64,000 bases of DNA from an uncultured Oscillospiraceae bacterium (GCA_900552265.1 URZE01000004.1:29562-93561), one strand, 5' to 3'; shown: positions 38,697 to 48,247, counted from the stretch's first letter. A program made the numbers and translations. The notes: a model not told the origin generated them from the sequence alone.

Positions 38697-39515
38697 ATGA
38701 ATTTAAAAATAAGGATATTAAGTGGAATTTTGGCAGGGAGTATGCTATGTTCGTTCGTTCCTGTGAAAGCAATTGGAGATGAGCCCACTGATATTAATAT
38801 AGTTAAAGAATACATGAGTTACATGTACAATGCTAATGATGTATGGGCTGCATTTTTTTATTTAGCTGGGAAGCATATGAATTGCATCTATGGCACAGTG
38901 GGATCAACTAAATTATATAATGTTTTAATGGATTTAAAAATTAAGATGCAAGGAATAAATTTTAATGATAAAATTTTAGAAGAATCTGTAGACGGATTAT
39001 TTTGTATTCACGAGGCACGTTTCAAAGAATACTGTGGTTTGTTTGAAGATGCACAAATAAGTTATGAAACTGCGCTGTCCAAATACACTTCTTTAGTGAG
39101 CCGAGAAAGTAGGTTAAATATTAAGTCGTGCCTTGAAGAAATTAAATGTTTTTGCGAAGAAAGAGCGTATTATTGTGGCGGACGTAAAACTTCAAATGAA
39201 AGATGGGTAATGTTTAAATTTTTAAGCCCGATTTGGGGATTATTTAATATGGAAGTTAAGGATAAAAAACAAGAGAAAGAAAAATTAGAGATATATGTAA
39301 ATTTTATGGGTAACTCAATGTTTTTCTTAAAAGATGCTTGTAAGCGATTCCCTACTTTTAAAAATAGTTTACTGTGGGAAATTGATGGAATGAATAAGAG
39401 GGTTGAAGTATACAAAAAAGAAAAGAATTTTTTAAAAGCTTGGGAAATGCAGAAATTGTCTGATCAAATTATGTCAATTGTCAGACTATTGAAGTCTGAT
39501 GTGCCTAATACTTAA
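38697..39515 (+). CDS. Secreted helical protein, paralogue 3 of 3
   Basis: 272 residues, start MNLKIRILSGILAGSMLC with GAGGA upstream. The signal peptide is similar, with a likely site near PVKA. The mature protein is shorter and the most diverged of the three, but keeps the pattern of a helical body with a central CIHEARFKEYCGLFEDAQIS resembling the CYE...D segments of the other two. It ends before a strong terminator, so the three genes may share a transcript. Confidence 0.72.
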   Translation: MNLKIRILSGILAGSMLCSFVPVKAIGDEPTDINIVKEYMSYMYNANDVWAAFFYLAGKHMNCIYGTVGSTKLYNVLMDLKIKMQGINFNDKILEESVDGLFCIHEARFKEYCGLFEDAQISYETALSKYTSLVSRESRLNIKSCLEEIKCFCEERAYYCGGRKTSNERWVMFKFLSPIWGLFNMEVKDKKQEKEKLEIYVNFMGNSMFFLKDACKRFPTFKNSLLWEIDGMNKRVEVYKKEKNFLKAWEMQKLSDQIMSIVRLLKSDVPNT

Positions 39516-39558
39516 TATTATATTTTTGCAGTTTGAATTATATAAGTGATATACAAAA

Positions 39559-39578
39559 AGCCACCTATATAGGTGGCT
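39559..39578. terminator. Bidirectional terminator between convergent genes
   Basis: A perfect 20-base palindrome, AGCCACCTAT (39559-39568) with its complement, flanked by A-rich sequence on the left and TTTTATT on the right. It serves both paralogue 3 and the lipoprotein gene. Confidence 0.85.
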
Positions 39579-39585
39579 AATTTTA

Positions 39586-42309
39586 TTATTTTATTTTGTG
39601 TATACGTTTGATTTCGTTCATAAAATTATGGTTGTAATTCAACTCCATTACTTTGTCGAATGAATTTGATGCTTTTTTGAAATTTTCTTCTGAATCTTTT
39701 TTACTCAAATTATCACAGTCATTCAAGAATTCTGAGAATGATTTCTCACAATTGGATATCATCTGAGACTTTTCAGAATCTATAAGAGAATTATCAGATT
39801 TTATATTTTTAATTGCTTGATTCCAAATGCATTGGAGTTCGTATCTTACATTTTTGTTTATATCTGAAATATTTATAAATAAATTTTTAAATTGTTCAGA
39901 TTGTGAGTTTTTAAAATTATTCCAAAGATAATTGCTGCTGTTTTCTTTGTCTTTCATACCTGTTTGAAAAACATTATACCTGCTGGTTATGAAAGAAAGA
40001 GTATCCGAACCTATTATGGAAGAAGCTTTTCCGATCGAGTGAGAAATATTTGGAGTAGCGTAGTCAAATATTCCCAGTTTTAAACCTGAAACTGTAGAAT
40101 CTATGCGTTTTATTAATTTTAGTTTCCACTCATCTTCAGATTTTTTAATTATCTTTTGTTGTTCGGGAAGTGACAGATCATCATTGTTGTCGGCACTTTT
40201 ATCTATTTTAGTGAGGAAATAATTTAAATTCATGTACTTTTGAGTTGAAAATACTCCGGGAACTGAAATTAGTGTTTTTACACCGAGTTGTTTCAGAACA
40301 TCGTCAAAATTTTTATCTATAATTTCAAGAGTTTTTGAAAACATTTCTGACTCATAATTGTGTTTTTCTGAAAGTTTAGTCATGATTTTTTTTATTTGAT
40401 TTCTAATGCTGTAATCTCCGAGAAAATTGTCTCCAAACATTGGAATTTGTATCTGAACCGCAATGTCTTCGCTGGTATCAAAATATGCATCACCTACGCT
40501 GTCGGAATAAGAAACATTTATGTAAGAGGTTCCGAAAGCCGGAAGAGTAACTGAGAATTGTCCACTTGTTGAATTTACTCTGGTGTTTTGACCTGTTTGA
40601 AAATAAATATTTTTTCCGGAAGAATTTTTTGCAAATAACTGCAACTTGGAAAGATGTTCTATTTCAAAATAAAGCTGTTTGAATAAATTTATTTCTTCTT
40701 CGGTGTGCGCAAAATCACGTAAGTATGCAGCGCACGCAATTGCCGCCTTGAGCATTTTTACTCTTCCTGTCCCGAACGAACCAAGCCATCTCTTTTCAAT
40801 TTTTTTCTTATAATTTTTATATGACTTTTTTTGTTCACTTGATGAATTTTCATTTGCCAGAACAGATAAAGCCGTGTTGTATCTGCGTAAATCTCCGAGT
40901 ATGTTAGATGTCAAAATAGACATGATGTCTGCGGCTTTTACAGTTTTGTTTGCTACTATCTGTTTAAAGTAACTCTCGGCATATTCTTTTACTTCTTTAA
41001 ATTTTTTTACGTTTTCTTGTTTAAGAAAAGATATGATTTCGTCGGAATTTTCTACATAAGATGAAGCAGAACAATCATTTTCAATTAAATTTAGATAAGA
41101 ATGTTTCATTGAAGTATCTATGATTTGCTGTTCGCTTGACACGCTGGCTCCTGCGGATGCTAAACATGCGGCGGACGCTGAAATATCGCATTTTGTGGAA
41201 AATGTTTTTTGTGTATCGGCACAAGAAGCAAAAGTAACACTTGGTAAATCAATGTTTAATCCTTGAGGAATGATTTCAGATGCTTTTAAAAACCATTCTA
41301 TTGAAGTTTTTATTTGAGATAAAACTAATTTTTCTTTTTTGCGCATTTCTTCTCTTGTACCTATTAAGTTTTCGATTTCATTAGCACGAAACTCTATTGA
41401 ACTGATTTTTCCTTCTTTAGTGTATGTGTCCAAAAATTGTTCCAAAGAGTAGAAAATAAGCGAATATGTAAATTCAAGATTGTAATTGGTATCTAACGAA
41501 AGAAAATTTTTAAATCCCGTTCCTATGCTGACTTTTATGTTTCCGGAATTATCTATTTTGTAAAAAGTTTTTTCCGAAGAACTTTCATTATTTTTAATAC
41601 CGGCTGAAATTCCTATGCTAAGTCCGGATGGAGTAGGAATTTTTGAAGATAATTCGGCTTCTTTTGAAGAGTTTTGAGTCGACATTACGGTTTCGACTTT
41701 ATTACGCTTGTCCTTTAATATGTTAGAGGCAACTTTTCTTGAAATTTTAGCTGCATAAGCATCTCTCATTGAAGATATAAAATTCAAAAAAACATTGTCT
41801 TCTTGTATTGATTTGTCAGCTTTCATAATAGCTTTTATTACGGAAAGTCTTTTGACTGTTTCCACGTCTTTTTCTTGACTTTGTGGTGCTGAATCAATAT
41901 GTTTTTGAGCTGCCATTATGTTTTCACAGAGAATGGTGTTTTTTAAAATTGCTCCATTAATTAGAGATTTGTCGTCAATAAAGCTGCCCGGTTTATCGTT
42001 TAATATAAATTTGAAAGATTCTTTAAGAGCTGAATCCAGATTGTTTTTTTGGAAAATATCTAACTTTACTTCTTTCAGAGAAGAATATTCTTCTGGTTTC
42101 TTTTCAAAGCAAAAACCTTTTTCTACCATAGATTCTATTGCTTGTGTAGTAGAGTTTGAAATTTTGTTAAGGTCAGTTGATTCTGATTTTATTATTGGTT
42201 CCGAGTCTTTACTTTCATCGTTGTTGATTGCTTCTGTGTTTGAGCACGAAAAAGAAGTGCAAATAAGAGTACTCCCCAAAATAGCTGATAAAGGTTTTTT
42301 TGATAACAT
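39586..42309 (-). CDS. Large secreted protein, probable lipoprotein, unknown function
   Basis: 907 residues. The N-terminus (MLSKKPLSAILGSTLICTSF, then SCSNTEA) resembles a lipoprotein signal, with Cys at a plausible position, but the lipobox is not canonical. The body has a Ser/Thr/Asn-rich linker, long helices with Lys/Glu (such as EIENLIGTREEMRKKEKLVL), and a middle part rich in beta-like segments (KIPTPSGLSIGISAGIKNNE; GQFSVTLPAFGTSYINVSYS). No domain was recognised. It lies beside the secreted paralogues and a sortase locus, fitting an envelope region. ATG 42309 is preceded by AGGAGG. Confidence 0.78.
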   Translation of the reverse strand: MLSKKPLSAILGSTLICTSFSCSNTEAINNDESKDSEPIIKSESTDLNKISNSTTQAIESMVEKGFCFEKKPEEYSSLKEVKLDIFQKNNLDSALKESFKFILNDKPGSFIDDKSLINGAILKNTILCENIMAAQKHIDSAPQSQEKDVETVKRLSVIKAIMKADKSIQEDNVFLNFISSMRDAYAAKISRKVASNILKDKRNKVETVMSTQNSSKEAELSSKIPTPSGLSIGISAGIKNNESSSEKTFYKIDNSGNIKVSIGTGFKNFLSLDTNYNLEFTYSLIFYSLEQFLDTYTKEGKISSIEFRANEIENLIGTREEMRKKEKLVLSQIKTSIEWFLKASEIIPQGLNIDLPSVTFASCADTQKTFSTKCDISASAACLASAGASVSSEQQIIDTSMKHSYLNLIENDCSASSYVENSDEIISFLKQENVKKFKEVKEYAESYFKQIVANKTVKAADIMSILTSNILGDLRRYNTALSVLANENSSSEQKKSYKNYKKKIEKRWLGSFGTGRVKMLKAAIACAAYLRDFAHTEEEINLFKQLYFEIEHLSKLQLFAKNSSGKNIYFQTGQNTRVNSTSGQFSVTLPAFGTSYINVSYSDSVGDAYFDTSEDIAVQIQIPMFGDNFLGDYSIRNQIKKIMTKLSEKHNYESEMFSKTLEIIDKNFDDVLKQLGVKTLISVPGVFSTQKYMNLNYFLTKIDKSADNNDDLSLPEQQKIIKKSEDEWKLKLIKRIDSTVSGLKLGIFDYATPNISHSIGKASSIIGSDTLSFITSRYNVFQTGMKDKENSSNYLWNNFKNSQSEQFKNLFINISDINKNVRYELQCIWNQAIKNIKSDNSLIDSEKSQMISNCEKSFSEFLNDCDNLSKKDSEENFKKASNSFDKVMELNYNHNFMNEIKRIHKIK

Positions 42310-42553
42310 TTTTTCCCCTCCTAAAAAATTATAAATAGTTTATTCGAGGATATTATACGATATTTTATGTAAATAAGCAATATAAAATAAATTTATTTAA
42401 GATAATTTTAATTATATTTTATATTCAAAAATAATTTTATTAATATTTTTAAAATATTTATACATAATTTTATATTTTTTGACAAAATAATTGTATATCT
42501 AAATATTTATATCAACTTAATACAAATCACAGTACATGTAAAAAAACAATTAA
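42310..42553. other. Very AT-rich divergent intergenic region
   Basis: Lies between divergently read genes. It contains no reading frame with a ribosome-binding site. Several TTGACA-like boxes occur; the best is listed separately. Confidence 0.45.
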
Positions 42554-42582
42554 TTGACATTGATTTTAAATATGTTTAAAAT
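42554..42582 (+). promoter_or_regulatory. Promoter of the surface-protein/sortase operon
   Basis: TTGACA (42554-42559), 17-base spacer, TAAAAT (42577-42582). Start would be near 42589, about 50 bases before the ATG. Confidence 0.7.
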
Positions 42583-42640
42583 ATATAAATATATTCAATG
42601 TGTTGATAAAATTATGAATAAAGAAATGAGGTAGAAATTA

Positions 42641-43777
42641 ATGAATTTTACAAAAAAAATTCTTAGAAAAAGTGCAATTGCATTATCTTCACTCGTAATT
42701 TTAGGGAATAATGTAGCTTTGGCTGCCGTACCTGTTATTACTCCTACTAAAGACAATGATTTGATTGCTCGTAGTATTTTTAGTCAAGACGTTGAAATAA
42801 GAAATGTAGTTGTCAAGCGTAGTGATCAATACGATGAAAATCATTATATGGGTGTTTTTTCAAATAGTAAGGAAAAATTTGATATGGACAAAGGAATAAT
42901 TATTAGTGATGATTCTGTTAGGTATCTTATTGAACCTGATACTTCTCCGCTTTCAGGTGGATCGGGTAAACCTGTTGTAATGTCTTATAACAATGGTACA
43001 CCGGTTTCAGCACAAACTTCAGATCAAATTCATTCGGATAGCATAGCAAATTTTAATGCTCCTGGAGATACTGAAGATACCGGAGATTTAGATAATCCTC
43101 CTACTTCTGAGGTTGATGAAGATATTCAAAAAATATACGGAGATACGGCTTTAGATGAAGTTACATTAATTGAATTTGATTTTATCCCTAAAGGCAAGAA
43201 AGTTTCATTTGAGTATATTTTTGGTTCTCGAGGAATTTATGGTGAAGAGTTGGGATCAGCAGATGGAGGCGTAAGCCTCGAAAAGAGATATGCGAGAGGG
43301 TCTGCAATGGGCATATGGGTAAATGGTCAAAATAAAGCTTTTATCCCTGGTACAAATCTTCCTGTGAATACTATAAATATAGATAATACGGGAAAGTATG
43401 TAGAAGGCAGAACTCGCACTTATTACTACAGAACACCAGTGTTTAATGCTGAATCTGAAGTTAATCCCAATGAAGTGAATCACCTTAAAGTGGCGTTTGG
43501 AAGGTCTACAGCAGAAAATGCTTTAGGTGCCATATTTTTAAATGGTACAATCTCAGATTTTCCGCAAGAAGAACCGGGTGTAATTGAAGAAGAACCTAAA
43601 GATGAGTCTGGCGATAAAGAAGAAATTGAGGAAGAACCTAAAGATGAATCTGGCGATGAAAAAGAAATTATTGAAAATCCTAAAACAGGTGATTTGAATT
43701 TAACTGTTATGACTTTCTCTACTTTAGCATCTGTATCAGGATTGGTAGTTTTAGTTAAGAAACGTAAAAAAAATTAA
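42641..43777 (+). CDS. Sortase-anchored surface protein with choice-of-anchor L domain
   Basis: 378 residues. A signal peptide (SAIALSSLVILGNNVALAA) is followed by a domain with the pattern GDTALDEVTLIEFDFIPKGK...VSFEYIFGSRG, typical of choice-of-anchor L proteins. A repeated acidic segment EEPKDESGDKEE occurs twice near residues 320-350. The end is a sorting signal: NPKTG, a hydrophobic stretch (LTVMTFSTLASVSGLVVLV) and KKRKKN. NPKTG-type motifs are used by class B sortases of clostridia. The sortase gene follows after 30 bases, so this is likely its substrate. Confidence 0.88.
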   Translation: MNFTKKILRKSAIALSSLVILGNNVALAAVPVITPTKDNDLIARSIFSQDVEIRNVVVKRSDQYDENHYMGVFSNSKEKFDMDKGIIISDDSVRYLIEPDTSPLSGGSGKPVVMSYNNGTPVSAQTSDQIHSDSIANFNAPGDTEDTGDLDNPPTSEVDEDIQKIYGDTALDEVTLIEFDFIPKGKKVSFEYIFGSRGIYGEELGSADGGVSLEKRYARGSAMGIWVNGQNKAFIPGTNLPVNTINIDNTGKYVEGRTRTYYYRTPVFNAESEVNPNEVNHLKVAFGRSTAENALGAIFLNGTISDFPQEEPGVIEEEPKDESGDKEEIEEEPKDESGDEKEIIENPKTGDLNLTVMTFSTLASVSGLVVLVKKRKKN

Positions 43778-43807
43778 ATGTAATTGAGTTTGTAAGGTGG
43801 ATTCGAA

Positions 43808-44638
43808 ATGAAAAAAAGTGAAGTTAAGCGATACGGCATAAAAATTATTTACCTATTGCTTACTTTACTTTTTTTATGTGTTATCGGATTTAATGTTTTT
43901 ACTTTTTTAAAGAGAATTAACGCTCATTCTGATACTATTTCGGACATACAAGAAATAAATGATACCATTCTTAAATCTGAACAACCGGAGAAAATAAAGG
44001 ATGACGATAAAAATAAAGAATTTTCTCCACCTAATACTGACTACTGGAACTATATAAAAGTTCCGATTACTGACTTTAATTTAAAGGACTTTAAAAAACT
44101 TAACAATGATACAGTAGGATTTTTGAGCATTTACGGAACGCAAATAAATTATCCTGTAGTGAAAACAAATGATAATTCTTTTTACCTTAATCATTCCTTT
44201 AAAAAAGGAGAGAACGGAGCTGGTTGGGTTTTCATGGATTACAGGAATGATCCTGAAAATTTGAATAAAAACACCATCATTTATGCTCATAGCAATCTTG
44301 ATAAAACTATGTTTGGAAGTTTGAGTAGTATACTTAATCCCGAATGGTTTAAAAATGAGGATAATGGAATATTGAGTTTTGCAAATTCTACGGGAATAAC
44401 CCATTGGAAGATTTTTTCGGTATATACAATTCCTGCTGAATCTAAATACATTCAAACAGCTTTTTCCAATGACGAAGAGTATAGAATTTGGGCAAAAGAA
44501 ATGGCGGAAAGAAGCAGATATAATTTGGGATATAGGTTTAGTGAAAATGAAAAAATTATTACGCTTTCGACTTGTTATGACAATATAAGAAATTTAAGAC
44601 TTGTAGTTCATGCAAAGTACTTAGGGACCTACAAATGA
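43808..44638 (+). CDS. srtB: Class B sortase
   Basis: Transpeptidase that cuts a sorting signal and links the protein to peptidoglycan. One N-terminal membrane helix (IIYLLLTLLFLCVIGFNVF) anchors it. The catalytic cysteine is in ITLSTCYDN, His in IIYAHSNLDKTMFG and Arg in NLRLVVHAKY. VGFLSIYGTQINYPVV is the usual sortase B beta-strand region. Length 276 residues, typical. It sits next to a protein with an NPKTG signal. Confidence 0.92.
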   Translation: MKKSEVKRYGIKIIYLLLTLLFLCVIGFNVFTFLKRINAHSDTISDIQEINDTILKSEQPEKIKDDDKNKEFSPPNTDYWNYIKVPITDFNLKDFKKLNNDTVGFLSIYGTQINYPVVKTNDNSFYLNHSFKKGENGAGWVFMDYRNDPENLNKNTIIYAHSNLDKTMFGSLSSILNPEWFKNEDNGILSFANSTGITHWKIFSVYTIPAESKYIQTAFSNDEEYRIWAKEMAERSRYNLGYRFSENEKIITLSTCYDNIRNLRLVVHAKYLGTYK

Positions 44639-44683
44639 TTTTCGTATATTTTCTATGTGGTTGTTATTTACTAAAAATTTATA

Positions 44684-44712
44684 TTGACATCTTTATGTAT
44701 TTTTGGTACACT
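44684..44712 (+). promoter_or_regulatory. Promoter of tRNA-Leu
   Basis: TTGACA (44684-44689), 17-base spacer, TACACT (44707-44712). It lies 18 bases before the tRNA. Confidence 0.8.
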
Positions 44713-44729
44713 CTTGTTGAAGTTAGTAG

Positions 44730-44815
44730 GCCGGTGTGGCGGAATGGCAGACGCGACGGACTCAAAATCCGTTGTTGGAAACAACGTGTGGGTTCAAGTC
44801 CCACCACCGGTACCA
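44730..44815 (+). tRNA. tRNA-Leu (anticodon CAA)
   Basis: 86-base class II tRNA with acceptor GCCGGTG/CACCGGT, anticodon loop CTCAAAA (CAA) between ACGGA and TCCGT, a variable arm GTTGTTGGAAACAACGT, T arm GTGGGTTCAAGTCCCAC and encoded CCA. It reads UUG codons. It is the last gene before the lantibiotic locus. Confidence 0.95.
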
Positions 44816-44843
44816 TAATAAGACGCATCATTTGATACAACCC

Positions 44844-44870
44844 AAATCCCAGTAATACTGGGATTTCTTT
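44844..44870 (+). terminator. Terminator of the tRNA-Leu transcript
   Basis: AAATCCCAG (44844-44852) pairs perfectly with CTGGGATTT (44858-44866), loop TAATA, then CTTT. Confidence 0.8.
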
Positions 44871-44934
44871 ATGTTTAGGTATAAATTTTGTATTCAAATT
44901 TTCAGTTTTTATGGTTCGTGTAAAGCTCAAACTC

Positions 44935-44972
44935 CAAAAAAATGAAACCTCGTCGTTGAGGTTTTATTTTCC
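44935..44972 (-). terminator. Terminator at the end of the lantibiotic operon
   Basis: AAACCTC (44945-44951) pairs with GAGGTTT (44958-44964). On the minus strand the stem is followed by CATTTTTTT, suiting the operon that ends at 45043; on the plus strand it is followed by TATTTT. Confidence 0.7.
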
Positions 44973-45042
44973 TATAAATTTTCTCAAGGGGGGTTGCATA
45001 CTTTCACACGGTTAAAAAATTCATTAAAATCTATTCACAAAA

Positions 45043-46623
45043 TCACTTTTCGCAAATATCAAATTTTTTGATTTTATCATTGTAAATAAGTTCAAATGAT
45101 TTGTCTCTATAAAAATTATAATCTGGCGCAGATTTTATTTTATTACCGAGTGCTATTTGAATTTCCGGTAAAATCCATAAATCAATTGGTCTAGCTCCCT
45201 GATTGATTCTTTCTACTTCATCTGCCAATGTTTCAATTATTTTATCACTAATTTTTAATTGTATTTTTCCATTATTCTCATCTGCCCAATATGCCAAAAT
45301 TATTTCAAAATGATTTTTTATTATTTGAGCATATTCTTTGGCTGTCAAATTTTTGAACCGAACCTTTTTAATTCTATTGAGAAAAGATTTACTATGCCAA
45401 ACCCTTGTATAACCTTCACTAAGACTTTTTTTGTCAAGTTTTTCCATATCATTTTGTTCGAAACCATCCATAGAAACGTCATCTTCATTAGAAGTGAATA
45501 TAAAAGTGGTTCCTGAAATATCATATTTCTCTCCGTCTATATTAATTATGCCAAGCTCCATAGCTGTACGGAAAACTTCATCTAATGCAGGTGTACAAAC
45601 TTTATCATATTCTTCAAAAATAACAGTACCGCCAGGATTATTCTTTAGATATTTTATTAGAGGTTTAGTAGGCGATATTCTTCCCGGGTGTTCGGATTCA
45701 TATTTCTCAGAGCAAAGTAATTGATCCACAACGCTTTCTTTTTTTTCTTTATTAACATCTGCGGACGATAGTATAAGGGATTCTGAATTTTGCATTAAAA
45801 TCATAGGTAAACGTTTAGCAATAAATGATTTACCTACTCCAGACGGACCATAACAGTAAATCAATGGGCAACAACAATATTTTTCACCTTTCCATTTTGC
45901 TTGATCTTTGGCAACAACAATGTCATATATGTGGCTTTTTAAATTTAAAATAGCCTCTTCTTGGCCACAAAAGCCTTCAAAAATAGTATCAAGATTTTCT
46001 AAAACATTTTCTTTACTAAGACTTTTAGGCGGAGTTCTAAGTTGATCTGAAATAAACCTATACATTTCAATAAAATTGCCACCAGCATATTTTAACCCTG
46101 AGGTTTGATATATGCTTTTTGAAAATTTACCAACATTGTCGACCATTCTAACGCAATAATTTAATGTTACTAATGCTCCACTTATACCAATAAATCCCGG
46201 TACAGTACTGCTAAGTAGTGCCGGCGTATCATTAGAATTTGTAAGTATACTCTCCCGATCATTCAAAATTCTAAGCTGCTCTGCGGACATATTTGTATCT
46301 TGTCCTAACGCAAACGCACGTTTTTTTCGCCTTATATTTTCAAGTTCTTGACGTTCAACTACACGTTCAGGATTAAGTCTGTCAAGAGCTGATTTGCCAA
46401 TATAATGTACTATGGTAGCGACCATCCAAGCACCCACAGCTATACCTGTCCATTTTAAAACTTTTGTAAATATTGAATGCCTTTCGTTAAAATTTTCTTT
46501 TTTTACTACATTAACATAATCTGCTCCGACAGAGTGGAATTGTATGACTGAACAATGATAAACCATTAAAAATAAAATACATAGTAAAATAGATATTATT
46601 TTTTTATATGTCACCTTCTTCAT
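45043..46623 (-). CDS. Membrane-attached AAA+ ATPase (Clp/torsin-like) in the lantibiotic locus
   Basis: 526 residues. Two or three N-terminal hydrophobic segments (IISILLCILFLMVYHCSVIQ; WTGIAVGAWMVATIVHYIG; a weaker one near VPGFIGISGALVTLN) put it in the membrane. The AAA+ core follows: Walker A CYGPSGVGKSFIAKRL, Walker B GTVIFEEYDK, sensor 1 in TTFIFTSNEDD, an arginine region SFLNRIKKVRFK, and a C-terminal lid resembling Clp_C2 (EVERINQGARPIDLWI). Similar single-ring AAA+ proteins of the ClpA/B and torsin type remodel proteins. It ends the operon behind the immunity genes. It is not a standard lantibiotic gene; a role in immunity or maturation is inferred from position. Confidence 0.8.
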   Translation of the reverse strand: MKKVTYKKIISILLCILFLMVYHCSVIQFHSVGADYVNVVKKENFNERHSIFTKVLKWTGIAVGAWMVATIVHYIGKSALDRLNPERVVERQELENIRRKKRAFALGQDTNMSAEQLRILNDRESILTNSNDTPALLSSTVPGFIGISGALVTLNYCVRMVDNVGKFSKSIYQTSGLKYAGGNFIEMYRFISDQLRTPPKSLSKENVLENLDTIFEGFCGQEEAILNLKSHIYDIVVAKDQAKWKGEKYCCCPLIYCYGPSGVGKSFIAKRLPMILMQNSESLILSSADVNKEKKESVVDQLLCSEKYESEHPGRISPTKPLIKYLKNNPGGTVIFEEYDKVCTPALDEVFRTAMELGIINIDGEKYDISGTTFIFTSNEDDVSMDGFEQNDMEKLDKKSLSEGYTRVWHSKSFLNRIKKVRFKNLTAKEYAQIIKNHFEIILAYWADENNGKIQLKISDKIIETLADEVERINQGARPIDLWILPEIQIALGNKIKSAPDYNFYRDKSFELIYNDKIKKFDICEK

Positions 46624-46654
46624 TTTTAATCACCTTTAATTTTTTATTGTTTAT

Positions 46655-46678
46655 TCGACAATTTTTAAAGATTGTCGA
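46655..46678 (-). promoter_or_regulatory. Perfect inverted repeat before the AAA+ gene
   Basis: TCGACAAT (46655-46662) and ATTGTCGA (46671-46678) with an 8-base spacer, 31 bases upstream of the AAA+ ATG. It may be an operator or a weak attenuator; there is no clear T run. Confidence 0.5.
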
Positions 46679-46769
46679 TTGTAAATGACCGTTTTTGATA
46701 TTACATACTTTATAAAAAATGTATATTATTTATAAACCACAAACTCACACTGAAAAGCTGTAATATATT

Positions 46770-47477
46770 TTATTCCATTTTTTTAAAAAACCAAAGCATA
46801 AATATAAATGTTAAAACTGTAATTACGATACAAATCATCAATAAATAATGCAAATTTTGGAAACAAACAATTGGCAAAATGGCTGGATATGTAAATGGTA
46901 TAATCCACCAAATTACATTGCCTATTGGAGCTACTAAAAAAATCGCTGCGGTAAGTGAACTAAAAATACCTATAGCAATGACGGTCCCAATTGAACAACA
47001 AAACGAAATCGTAATATAAACTGCTGACAATGAAATGCAAGAAAAACAAATACACACCATACCTATCAAAAAAAGATTTATAGGAAGAGTCAAATTGTAA
47101 AAAATGTTAATCCCACTTAAAAATAATGTGGTAGATAAAACTATTGAAAGGGAAAAAACTATATTAACCAAAATATTTTTACATATAAAAATTTTAATCT
47201 TTCCAAAAGGAGAACCTATTACATTTCTAAAATTTCCGGCATTCTTTTCCAACAAATTTATCATTCCGATATAAATACTTAAGCAAATAGGAATTAATAT
47301 ACCGCATAGTGCAAAGAAAGCTTGATACATCTCAAAAATAATATTATTATATTGAAATAAATTGCCGCTAAACCAAACCATTAAAATACTATATGCAATA
47401 AAAAAAGCAAACACTACCCACCGTAACGACGTTCTCTTTAATTTTAGCCATTCAGATTGTAAAATCCTAGTCAACAT
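46770..47477 (-). CDS. Lantibiotic immunity ABC transporter permease, LanG-type
   Basis: 235 residues with six membrane helices (WVVFAFFIAYSILMVWFSGN; FFALCGILIPICLSIYIGM; others). The N-terminus MLTRILQSEWLKLKRTSLRW is the usual start of ABC-2/LanG permeases. It is third in the LanF-E-G set that expels the lantibiotic from the producer membrane. The start has AAGGGGTGA upstream, next to the lanE stop. Confidence 0.85.
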   Translation of the reverse strand: MLTRILQSEWLKLKRTSLRWVVFAFFIAYSILMVWFSGNLFQYNNIIFEMYQAFFALCGILIPICLSIYIGMINLLEKNAGNFRNVIGSPFGKIKIFICKNILVNIVFSLSIVLSTTLFLSGINIFYNLTLPINLFLIGMVCICFSCISLSAVYITISFCCSIGTVIAIGIFSSLTAAIFLVAPIGNVIWWIIPFTYPAILPIVCFQNLHYLLMICIVITVLTFIFMLWFFKKME

Positions 47478-47479
47478 AT

Positions 47480-48220
47480 TTATTCACCCCTTTCATTATC
47501 CATTAAAATCGTGGTAATAAAAGCACTAAAAATAAGAATAAACACACACAGAAAAATGCCTTTTGGAACAACGCTCACATCCATCAAGTAATCAAGTGGT
47601 TCTATAGGGAGGCCATTAGGTTGTATTCCTAAAATAGGACACATAAATCTTAACGCATATCCCCATGGAGAAATAAACCAAATTGTGGTAGGAGAAAGTC
47701 TTACAGCTAAAATCAACCCAATAAAACTGACTGCAAACGTTATTAAAGTGGAAGTTTTATACTCTAAAAATAGATTTATGGGTACTAGAGAAATTGAAGT
47801 TAGAAAGGCTAACATAGTTGCACAAAAAAAATCGACAACATTAATAAAAGATCCAAATATAAAATAGTTTGTAATTTCAAAAAATATAAAAAGCCATATA
47901 TGTGTTATTAACAAATACCAGATTACAATAAATATTTTACTTAACCAATTTATCCTTTTATTTATGCCCCTAGAAATTAAAAAAGAATACATTTTTTTAT
48001 CCTTTAACGTTGCAAGCACACAAAAAAGAGTTGTACCTAAAGGAACAAATAATAAAGCCCACCAATTATATACGCTGTAACTGTAAAAACTTTGAGCTTC
48101 TGGTACGCTACAAAAAACAATATACGAAAAAATAGCAATACATACGGGTGAAAAAAATATAAATTTTCTTGAAAAAGTCCTTTTAAATTTTAGATTTTCG
48201 GATTTTAAATATGAAATCAT
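47480..48220 (-). CDS. Lantibiotic immunity ABC transporter permease, LanE-type
   Basis: 246 residues with six hydrophobic segments. MISYLKSENLKFKRTFSRKF is a typical LanE/MutE start. Late segments WFISPWGYALRFMCP and PKGIFLCVFILIFSAFITT fit the family. It forms the permease with LanG beside the LanF ATPase. The start has AAGGAAG upstream. Confidence 0.85.
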   Translation of the reverse strand: MISYLKSENLKFKRTFSRKFIFFSPVCIAIFSYIVFCSVPEAQSFYSYSVYNWWALLFVPLGTTLFCVLATLKDKKMYSFLISRGINKRINWLSKIFIVIWYLLITHIWLFIFFEITNYFIFGSFINVVDFFCATMLAFLTSISLVPINLFLEYKTSTLITFAVSFIGLILAVRLSPTTIWFISPWGYALRFMCPILGIQPNGLPIEPLDYLMDVSVVPKGIFLCVFILIFSAFITTILMDNERGE

Positions 48221-48247
48221 ACTTTAGTTACACTTCCTTAAAATTAT

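Noticed and set aside
44730..44815. tRNA-Leu as an attachment site with a repeated 3' end
   Set aside because: I looked for its 3' sequence near 57-58 kb and found none.
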